DNA from: Trichoderma breve
Taxonomy: Eukaryota > Ascomycota > Sordariomycetes > Hypocreales > Hypocreaceae
Direction: 5' to 3'
Length of the DNA stretch: 64,000 nt
Assembly: GCF_028502605.1 (NCBI RefSeq)
Contig: NC_079232.1
Location: 4,402,001-4,466,000, forward strand
The stretch's first letter is position 1, and each line of letters starts with the position of its first letter. The position numbers and the translations under genes are program-made. The notes under the pieces are model-generated. The model searched no databases, was not told the DNA's origin, and saw nothing but the letters and a program-made list of their open reading frames with translations. Positions 55,101-64,000 of the stretch are shown here, piece by piece.

Positions 55101-57392
55101 GCTGGAGCTCGCTCTCGGAACTATTACTCGTGTCCCCGGCCAGCAGCTAGGTCAAGCATGCGCGAACGCACACACGTACATGCTCGTGCCTGTGCTCGTA
55201 TGTACACATCACATCACATCAATAGCAGCAGTTGCCATGGCAATCTGGAGCATCCCATGACTGGCTCTTTTCTTTTTCCTCTTGCCCTCTGCTCTGTCTC
55301 TCCGCCTGTAGGGCTTCGACCCGAAATGGACAAGCGAGCGGAGCTGGCCAGGCGTCGTCGAATTGGCGGTCACGAAGCCGGATGGATGCAAGTGGTCGAT
55401 GGGGCAACCCAGGATGCGGTGCGGTGGTGATGCCATGGTGAGCCCTTTTTTAGTGCCGTATCTGACTTTTGAGAGCAGCTGCAGGTCTGAGATGTGAGAG
55501 ATCATGAATCTCCCTGGATTGGGCATGAAAATGGGCGATTGTAAGTAGCGTATACAGCACAGCACAAGTATACGATGCTGCGTGGTCCCTAGAGTAAACT
55601 GGAAGCGCGCGAGAAGATGGATGGAAGAGCAAAGATTGCGATCAAGGCCAGACGCCATCACAACGGCGCCCCACTGTGACAATGGCCTGCCCCTCGTCAT
55701 GCCACCGCCCAATTGCCCGTTTGGGGTCAACTAACCTGTACATGTACCCGGGTGCTACCAGTAGGGTGCCATCCAGAGCCCGTCAGTCGCCCGTTTTTAG
55801 GGGCCTTTGGCAGCCCGAGGTACCACCTCGACCTCTTCCAGCGACAGGAAAAGGAGGGGTCCAGCGACAAGAGAGCCCAACTGGACTTTGAAGGCGGGTG
55901 ACAGACAGCGAAAACCCCTACCTAAGTACCTAGCAAGGGCCCAGCAGTAGCTTAGCAGGGCCTAGCCAGCGCCGGTACCGCTAAAGTAGCTCGACGGGCC
56001 TCGGGCACGACCAGCGGCATGAAGCCTTAGTTCGCTTTTTAGCAGCGTCTTGGGCTGCCAGGGCGCGGGCCACGGCTGTGTGTGGCTTTTTAGGGGATTT
56101 GGAGCTGATGGCATCAAATGTGCAAATCCGCATCAGCTCAAGTATACTGGACGGACTAGAGACTTGCAATCTACAACCTGCACTGCCTCATCAATACTCA
56201 ACTACTATCTTTGCAGCTAGCACACGGCTGGGGAAGAATTCATCCATCCATCCATCCCTCCGCTCGCTTCTGCCGACTCTCACCGTCCATCGGGTCCAAT
56301 CCAAACCCAGGTAGCAGGTACCAGCCGGGTACTGCCGCCTGCTGCGGCCAACCTGGTACGAGTACATTTTAAACCTGGTCACGACCCCAGAAACGACCCT
56401 TGTTCGTGCGCCTGTGCTGTGCTGTATCGCCTCCAGACAGACACATGTGCACAAGCCGACTGACTGATTTGATTTGATTTGATTTGCAACACCACAGAGA
56501 TCATCGACTTTTCCAACCTCTTTTCTTCGTCGCTCTCACCTTACATACGACGCTCCACCTCGACCTGCCCTTGTCTCGCCTGTCAAATCCAGTCCACTCC
56601 CGTCTCGTCTTCGTCTTCGTCTCGCTGCCTCCTTTTCCCCCCTTCCCCGCCAGCCCATCGTGCATCTCCAGCCGAGCTTTTATTTGTGCCTCTTCGCCCC
56701 CATTTGCCTCGCCGCTCAAGCGGCTCTTCTCTCGACCTACCTAAAGACTATCCATCCATCCATCCATCCATCCCGCCTTGCCCCTCGCCTCGCCTCGCCT
56801 TCACCTACACTCACCTACTGCCAGACAGCTCTCCCTACTGGATACCCAAAGCTCGCCAACCACTAAGAGCCGCTGCTTGCCCATTTCTGCCTGCTCGCCT
56901 CTCGACTCCCTTGTCTTTCAGCCTCCTCCGCGACCAGCATAACATAAAGAGCCGGCCTTTTTTTTTTCTTGACTCAGACGGCACTTGAAGGCGTCTACCC
57001 CGACATCTGAGCGTGTTCCAGGGAGGCTCGCCTGTTTTTGCCCAAGCTGAATCAACGGTGAATCAGTATATCATAACGACATCTATTTATATCCCGAGTG
57101 TCTGCTGCTCTCCATACCTACACGGGCCCAGCACCCCTCCTTTCCTCAGCCTCACGACTGGCTGCCATCCCACGATAATCTGACAATTCTCTCGTTTCTC
57201 ACTGGCTAAAATAAAAAGAGCGAGGGAGAATAAAAGAGAGACGGCTCTTTACATCAACTGCGCTATCCCTGCTACCTCTACCATCCCTGTTATCCCTACT
57301 CGTGGTAGACAGCAGGTACCCGGCGTTGCGCAGCTCCATAGCGCATATCGACAAGTACACATACACACAATCTGCAGCTCGGGTTGCCCAAC
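52185..57392. other. 5.2 kb gene-free spacer between Lon and the atypical kinase
   Basis: The left part includes the Lon 3' UTR and A-rich runs (52480–52530). No gene-like frame with a domain was found; short frames on both strands overlap heavily. A GTACATGTAC palindrome is at 55738. From ~56470 to 57392 the plus strand is strongly CT-rich with short repeats (TGATT)n at 56464–56487, (ATCC)n at 56241–56258 and 56750–56774; this fits a ~0.9 kb leader of the downstream kinase. Confidence 0.5.
56464..56774 (+). repeat. Microsatellites in the kinase leader
   Basis: A (TTTGA)n tract at 56464–56487 and a (ATCC)6-like tract at 56750–56774, with a further (ATCC)n at 56241–56258 just outside. They lie in the CT-rich presumed 5' leader. 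Confidence 0.6.
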
Positions 57393-60300
57393 ATGCCTCC
57401 GCTAGATGACCGGCCATGCACTTCGCCGTCTCTTTTGCAACCTCATTCGCAACTGCAACCGTCGTCGCCGACCAAGCAGAGCTTTTTGCGCAAGCTGCTG
57501 GCCCGATCGGGGAGCTCCCGGAGCTCAAAGTCGTCAGCCTCCTCCGTTTCCGCCGACCAGCAAGGCTCCACGCCCGTCTCCGGCTCCGGCCTCGTCAAGC
57601 GCCTGTCCAGGAGAGTCGTGCCCGGCCTGCCTCGATCACAAACGTTCAAGCGCCAGCTGTCAGAGAGCAGAGAGCACCTTGCTCCTGTAGAACCTTCAGC
57701 CGAGGAGCGGAGAGCGGCCTCGGTCGATAGACGTACTCACTTTCCGCAAAAGCCAGGCCGGCGAAGCTCAAGAGCTCACGTCGACCCTCGTTCCAGCGCG
57801 CCCAGCTTCTTTGGCGAGCCGCTTCACGAGACCAACTCAAACTATGCCCAGTCGCTACCAATCGACCTTGCCGAGTTGGAGGCGGCTGTCTCAAATTATT
57901 CAGACAGGCCGCAGGACGCCGCCGCGAGCGATGTTGACGGCACCGAGGCTGACGATGCTGACGACGAGTACACCGCTCAGGACGGTGCATCGGTGGCCGA
58001 CTCCCGCTCCGTGACGGCGTCGCAGTACGAAGCCATGATCCACGACGAGCTCGAAAGGGAATGGATCCTCAACTTGAGCATGCACTTTAGAGATCGGTCG
58101 AAGCGGGAAAAGTTCTTTGTTACGTACCGCGAGCAAGACTACATGTGGCGCCGCGTCACCATATCGCTCGACTATCGCGATGCGCCCGAAAACTCTCTCG
58201 AGTGGGAGCTTAGCCACACCAAATACCAGAGAGACAAGAGCGCCAAGATATACGAAGCCATCCGCGAGAGCCTGCCGGATATCCAGTTCTACGACACGGT
58301 GACTAACCTGAAGCTCGAGACCACGGATGGGAGGTTACATGTCCACGTAGTAGAAGATGGCAATGTAAGTGACTGCCCATTCATGAATCGCAATCCCTCG
58401 TCACGAGACTAACAAGCCGCGCTTCAAAAAGGAAATCATCCACTATCCGTCCGTCAGCCAGATTCGGCACCTGGGGTGCAGGCGAGTCAAAGAGCGAGAC
58501 ATTGTTTTCGACTCCCACATGTCTGGCTTTGTCTACAAGGTCAGCGTCAATGGCAACATGCTGATCAAGAAGGAGATTCCCAGCCCCGACACCGTCGAGG
58601 AGTTTCTCTACGAGGTCAATGCGCTCAACGGCCTGCGTTTCTCAAGGCACGTCATTGACTTTTACGGGGTTGTTGTGGATGACAATGACGAGCACGTCAA
58701 AGGCCTCCTCATTAGCTTCGCCGGCCAGGGCGCCCTGATCGACATCATCTTTGAGAACTGCAAAGAAAACAACATTGGTATCCCCTGGGAGACTAGGGAG
58801 AGGTGGGCAAGACAAATCGTCCAGGGGCTGGCTGATGTCCACGAGTCGGGCTTTGTTCAGGGAGACTTTACCTTGTCCAACATTGTCATCGACGACGACG
58901 GCGATGCTAAAATCATCGACATCAATAGGCGTGGCTGCCCCGTCGGCTGGGAGCCTCCAGAGGCCACGGCCCTGATTGAGTCCAACCAGCGTCTCTCCAT
59001 GTACATTGGAGTCAAGTCGGACCTGTACCAGCTCGGCATGGTGCTCTGGGGACTCGCCATGCTTGAGGACGAACCTGAGACCCAAGGCCGGCCGCTGATT
59101 CTGGGGCCCGAGATCAACGTGCCCGATTGGTATCGACAGATGACGGAGATTTGCCTCAGCGATGACCCACGACTGAGACTGCAGGCGGCTTCGCTACTTC
59201 GAATGTTCCCACACGCCCTCCCTGGCGACGGGCACAGCGATGCCTTGCACTCGGACCAGGAGCCTGTCCGCATGGATAACGGCGCCGTGGCGCACGACTA
59301 TTCCTCTGAAGGCTACGAAGTCGACTCCCATCTTGCAGCAAGGGCGACGCGGCCTGTCAACGACTGGTCCTACTCAGGCTCGGCCTATGCTGAAAGCGGG
59401 CTCATGCCCTATGACCAGAACTACTCCGCGCGAGGCCGGTCCCCCCCAAGCCCGATGCCGAGCGATGTGGACGTTAATGATCCGGCGTACAAGTCGGGCT
59501 GGGCAGCAAACAGGAACATTGCCCCATCATACAGCGATAGCGGAGAGAGCTATGTGTTGCCGGACGAATACGACATACGGCGACAGCCTACACCCCCGAC
59601 GCCTTCGGCCGGGAAGTTTCTGAATATCAGTGACCGACGTTCACGGCCAATTGAGCAGCTCAGCTCATACGAAAGCACCGACTACTTCACAGCAGTAGAC
59701 GACGAGGCTGATAGGACAGCAATTGGTCTCGTTCCAGGGGCCCCCGAGTCTAGTTGGGGAGGATCAGCAGCCCACGTCGATGCAGACGACGAACCTACAC
59801 CGGTTCCTGCCGTTGTTGTTACCGAGTCACCCCTAGACTCGGTAGCTCAGCCGGGAAGCCCCAAATCCCAGCACGAGAGATACCAGGAGAAGGTCGACCG
59901 TGAAGAAGACAACAAGCAAGAGTCAGCCGCTGATATGCGCTTCACCGCCCAAAGGACGCATAGCACCCGAAGTGTCGATGCTTCGACACCGAGGTCAAGG
60001 TCAAGTGGGAGACTCAAGCTCACCAAGAACGCTGCCAACATCAAGGTCAAGCGGCTCCGGAAAGCCACGAGAGTTGAAGATGGCTATGGTTCATCTTCTT
60101 CTCACCCAACGCCGCAGCATACAGAGGTGCCCAACACGCCCATATCGGCAGAGCCCCCAACAGGCTCCCGGCTGGACGATGGGGTAGCTCATCGAGTTAC
60201 GACGCCAGAAACGGAGTCGGAGCCTGATTATATCGCCTCGCGGTCACCAGGCTTCAAATCTCCCGACCCAAGGCAAGGCTACAACGCCAGCGATGCGCAG

Positions 60301-60522
60301 AGGGCCGGACAGCTGATCAACGGTGGCAACCAGACGGAAACAGGGCTTGGATATCCACGACACGGGCCAATGCATGTCTCGCTGACGGGCATCGGAGCAG
60401 CTCATTTGGGGCTTGAGGGAGAGCTGTTGCAAGAGAAGGGACTTATCGATGACGAATTTCAACTAATGACGCGACCCGAAGCAGCGGCGCCGCTTATGAT
60501 TACGACAGATGCTCAGACATGA
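57393..60522 (+). CDS. Atypical Ser/Thr protein kinase, filamentous-fungal type
   Basis: Two exons (57393–58364, 58432–60522; intron 67 nt) give 1020 aa. The N-terminal third is disordered and basic (SSRSSKSSASSVS, RRVVPGLPRSQTFKRQ) and leads into a conserved non-kinase domain (ELEREWILNLSMHFRDRSKREKFFVTYRE in part) at about 215–320. The kinase domain starts near 330: MLIKKEI (Lys370/371), FLYEV (Glu385), then VQGDFTLSNI (Asp469, Asn474) in place of HRDxKxxN, and KIIDINRRG (Asp487) in place of DFG. WEPPE and SDLYQLGMVLWGLAM follow. Both catalytic Asp residues are kept, so activity is possible. The tail of ~400 residues is disordered, with RLKLTKNAANIKVKRLRKA as a basic patch. The long frame opens at a TTG; the ATG at 57393 is used. 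It has a ~0.9 kb CT-rich leader. Confidence 0.82.
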
Positions 60523-63500
60523 AGACACACCAGACATACACACACGGATACACACTCACACACACAAGCGCATACACATCACGCACAAAATTTCGATTGT
60601 CATACAACCACAGCCTTTTGAATTTTTCTCTTTTCCTGTCCTGTTATTTGCGACTCGTTACCCATTTCCTTTTTGTACAAGTAGATATGGCTGCAGGCAA
60701 CTGACCTGGCTTCTCTGTTTTTTTGTTCTTGTTTCTGACGATTTTTGGATATGAGTATGGGATCATGACACTGAAATGACTACTATATGGCGGCGAGGTA
60801 TAAAGAGCGCCCAGCCTGATGGATATGAGATATGACTAGGACTACCTTGGTTTTGGTACAGACAAAACAGACAGACAAGCACACAAGCGAACAAGCAAGC
60901 ATTAAGCAAGCGACAATTGAATATGAATATTTTATTTTTATAACTGAATGTGTCGTATGTGACTTTGATTTGGATAAATGGTAAACTAGCAAAGATTAAT
61001 TTTTCTTTGAAATACCAAGCGTGGAGCATCAGAGCAGAGCTCAGCAGAGCAGAGTGCGTCATACATACCAAGCCTGTCTACAAAAAAAGAGGGACTCGAC
61101 TATCATCAACACACGGAATCGAAAGATCCGCATATGCTCATCACACTAAACTCATCTAAAGTAATGCTCTTGTTCTCTTCATATTCATTTTGCGGTCTCT
61201 AACTCTTTGGCAAACCACTTTTGATACCATTGGACACGTCACATCAAAGAAGGCAGTGTCATCAAAAGCTAATTTCCCAACACGGCAATGTTCCAGAACG
61301 TAACTTAGAATCCCATGGCACAACTGGTGGTTTGCATGTCAAAAAAGCTCAGAGTTGCAACGTCCAATGTGGCGGTGCGCACCGACAAGGGTGATCAACT
61401 CAGTGGCGCAAATGGCGCAAGCTTTTTTATTTTTTTTTTTTTGGGGGAGAGTAGAAAGAAAAGGTACGTACCGAATTACCCCGTCTAGAGGTAATGCGGA
61501 TGAAGCTCGGCAGCCGGGAAGGACGGGGCCATTTTCTGTTGGGGATTATGGGGAGGGGAGGGGGGAATGGATCTGATTAGTTCGGGGGTGTGTGTATGCA
61601 CACACGAGTTACTGTAGAAGCTGCACATGGGGGTTTTTTGATTTGATTTTTCTGCTTGGGGGAGTGGTTGATGCCGAGGCATGTTTTGATTGAAACGTGA
61701 ATGTGAATGTGAAATGTATTGAGATGGTTGGATGGATAGGCTATTCGGTAGATTTCGTCTGGGGAAGACGGACATGTGAGGTTTGCAGATGAGTTGGTTA
61801 TCTATCTTGGTGGATTCATGGTCTAAGATTTGGTGAATTTACTGGATGCACGGTAACTCGTTGATTGTACACGTATTTGTATACGTAGCAGGTACTACAA
61901 GGTATCTATGCGAATTGCTGTTGCAGTTGTTGTTGGATGAATTTGATGCCAGTTGATTGGTCTCGATGCAAGCTGAAAATATGCTATCGTACCTATCATA
62001 GGCACCTACTAGATGCAAACGAGTTGACTGAATTGCGATAAAGCATCACCGCGCAGTAACTTGCAGTTTTAGCAGCATTGTTCTCTCTAATTACCGCTCT
62101 ATCCTTTCATGAAATAACCGAACATGCTCACGCAAGTAAAACAGCCTCAAGCGGACGACAGGCTTGATCCGTCCTCCCGTTTCAGGCCCATCGAGAAAAT
62201 TGCAAACAAGTTGCCATATGCAGCGATATACTGAAATAGAGCCCACCAATTGGGTGGGTCTTCCCATCGTTCTATCTGGGGCGGGAAGGTCACCTAGCAC
62301 TGGTAGCGGTACAGTAGCACGCAGCCCCAAAAAAGTTGTTGGGGAAGATTTTTTTTTTCTTTGCAAGAGACAAGTAAAGAAAAAAAAGGTTGAGCAAGGT
62401 CCCGTTTCGGCGAGCGGTGATTGGCTGCGGGGGATGGCGTGTCGCTCAACCCGGACAAGGGAAAGCCGCTACCAGGATTTTTTAGCCACTGACGGAGGGA
62501 TTGGCGAGTTGTACCTGTACTAGGGGGGATTCAATATTGAGCATGTATACATGGATGACATTACAGTTGTTGACAATGGATGCTGACGATGGGATGAGAG
62601 AAAGATTGAGAGAGAAAAACAAATGTCAGGCCAGAATGAATTGCTCATCTGCTGATTGAAGAACTTTGGGGCGAACGATTCAGATTCAGACTCGCCTTGC
62701 AGTGTTTGTTGTGCAGCCTGTTGGGCGGCTTGTACAAGCAGCCATGGGCTGATGCGATGCGACTTTTCCCCCAACTGTTTCAACGACTCGCCTGCAGTAA
62801 GAGTACCAGACACTACAGTACCATCGTTGCAGCGAGAGCGGTAATCGTGCAGCGCCTGGGTACCTGTACCTGTACCTGTACCTTGACCTAGACCTAGAAC
62901 CTGGACCTGGAACCTGGACCTGGTCGCACTGCAGCCTGCAAGATGACCGTCCGTCTCTATTCCTCAACCAAGCTGAGCAAAGATCCAACAAACCGCGCTC
63001 GGCAGTCTATGCACGAGGCATACCGTAAGTGCTGCTCCGATGAGTACAGCCACCGGTAGCTGGTACACCGGTCGGCCCGCCATTGGCCGCAGTGGCGGCG
63101 CGTACAGCCTACCGCTGGGGATTGGCCTTTGACTCTTCGATCCCTCTCTTTTTTTCTCTTCCCACCCACTTCAACTTCTCCACAGGGGCAAAAAAAGACG
63201 AACGACGACCAGCCAAATGGTCTCGCTCGGGGTTTCGTTTCTGCACGTCGTTTGTTAGTTTCTCTGCTCTTCTCCGCCTAGGATATCCGGGACTTTCAGG
63301 CTTGATCTGGGCTGATTCTGATTTGATCTCGGACGCCCCCCCATCCTTGTTGATCAAACGCCCCTCCTCGGAATCTGATATCAGAAGCGACAAGCTTCAC
63401 TCATATCATCCATTTTTTGCTGCTCACACACCCCCCTCCCCCTCCGCCCCTCTCGATAGCTCCCCTTGTCCTCCCTTCCTCCGAGACTCGACGCTTTTTA

Positions 63501-63630
63501 AAACAAAGCCTCTTCTCTCTCCTTCTGCTTCCCCGTCCTCCTCTCTTTGTGTCAACCTCCACTCTTCATCTTCACATTGGTATTCCTCTTCTTCAACACG
63601 GAAGGGAACTCCAAAAGGACGTCGTTCAAC
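60523..63630. other. 3.1 kb spacer between kinase and OLE1
   Basis: A (CA)n-like tract follows the kinase stop (60525–60580). Poly-T runs occur at 61424–61441 and 62350–62360. A hexamer minisatellite at 62859–62924 is listed separately. The last ~500 bases are CT-rich and form the probable OLE1 promoter and leader. No gene-like frame is supported, including the long frame that overlaps the OLE1 start. Confidence 0.5.
62859..62924. repeat. Hexamer minisatellite
   Basis: Tandem ACCTGT units (about three and a half) pass into ACCTAG and then ACCTGG/AACCTGG units, so a 6-base period runs for ~65 bases with stepwise drift of the last bases. Confidence 0.75.
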
Positions 63631-64000
63631 ATGTCCGAACCCACAGCCTCGGCCGCAAAGGTCCAGGCGGCAGCTTTCCCAGATGGCACAACCGACTATG
63701 TGCCTCTGCGGTCTAACGCCAAGTACGATCCCAAGAAGGTGCACATTTCCGACCTGCCCATGACCTGGGGCAACTGGTACAAGCACATCAACTGGCTCAA
63801 CGCCATCTTCATCGTCTTCATCCCGCTGGCCGGTTTTGTCTCCTCCTACTGGGTGCCTCTGCACCTTTCCACCGCCATCTTCTCTGTCATCTACTACTTT
63901 AACACTGGCCTGGGCATCACAGCTGGTAAGTAAAAGAACGGCTTTTCATGGATATCAATTCAAGCTCAGATTTACTTACATGAATTTCTCTTTCAAAACA
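63631..64000 (+). CDS. OLE1: Delta-9 acyl-CoA desaturase (OLE1), 5' part
   Basis: The first exon is 63631–63925; the rest lies beyond the window. It encodes 98 residues plus one base and splits a Gly codon at GTAAGT. The segment HISDLPMTWGNWYKHINWLN, the hydrophobic stretch IFIVFIPLAGF, and the end GLGITAG match stearoyl-CoA desaturases of ascomycetes, where the next residues (YHRLWAHR) would be the first His box. The enzyme sits in the ER membrane and puts the first double bond into palmitoyl- and stearoyl-CoA using cytochrome b5. The ATG is in a tcaacATGTC context after a CT-rich leader. The catalytic His boxes are not in view, so the call rests on the N-terminal part. Confidence 0.88.

Noticed and set aside
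56479..56988. 169-codon plus-strand frame before the atypical kinase
   Set aside because: Low-complexity Ser/Pro translation of a CT-rich leader with microsatellites; no domain.
63083..63763. 226-codon plus-strand frame overlapping OLE1
   Set aside because: Runs through the CT-rich leader and overlaps the OLE1 start in a different frame; Ser/Pro low complexity.
1..64000. CRISPR arrays, rRNA genes, LTR retrotransposons
   Set aside because: No regularly spaced identical repeats, no 5S/18S/28S signatures, and no reverse transcriptase, integrase or LTR pairs were seen.

Overview
The window is nuclear DNA of a filamentous ascomycete, most likely a sordariomycete (Hypocreales-like). Evidence: short 50–80 nt introns with GTAAGT/GTATGT-type donors, CTAAC/CTGAC branch points and pyrimidine-AG acceptors; long CT-rich 5' leaders; a Zn2Cys6 regulator, an APSES regulator and a large PPR protein typical of these fungi; and wide gene-free spacers. 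No bacterial, organellar or CRISPR features are seen.

Layout. 1–3350 is gene-free. 3351–9198 holds an MFS transporter, the Hsp90 co-chaperone Cns1 (with a heat-shock-element-like site upstream) and, on the minus strand, an Xbp1-type APSES regulator. A 3.9 kb spacer follows. 13069–23388 is a housekeeping block: DNA topoisomerase II, TAP42/IGBP1 and, convergent to it, a large conserved protein with a BTB-like region. 23389–28824 holds only a tRNA-Asn gene, then a small Arg/Ser-rich protein gene at 28825.

Roughly 29.8–36.1 kb is an AT-richer accessory island. It contains a ~0.65 kb terminal-inverted-repeat element carrying an odd ORF, a broken Argonaute PAZ-region fragment abutting it, a BAHD-type acyltransferase, and a divergently transcribed Zn2Cys6 regulator with seven introns, one of its exons being only 24 nt. 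A 1161-aa pentatricopeptide protein then returns to housekeeping sequence.

41.2–47.2 kb is a second unusual locus: a fungal protein-kinase-domain gene, a relic of a duplicated copy of it, and an 897-aa protein with three tandem TFIIB-type cyclin folds and no zinc ribbon, followed by a degenerate ~80–100 bp tandem repeat. The triple-cyclin protein is my best candidate for an undescribed system.

The remainder holds the mitochondrial Lon protease (PIM1), a 5.2 kb spacer, a 1020-aa atypical protein kinase with a long CT-rich leader, and the first exon of a delta-9 fatty-acid desaturase (OLE1) cut by the window end.

All gene models were spliced by eye from the sequence. Family names come from motif recognition, not searches.
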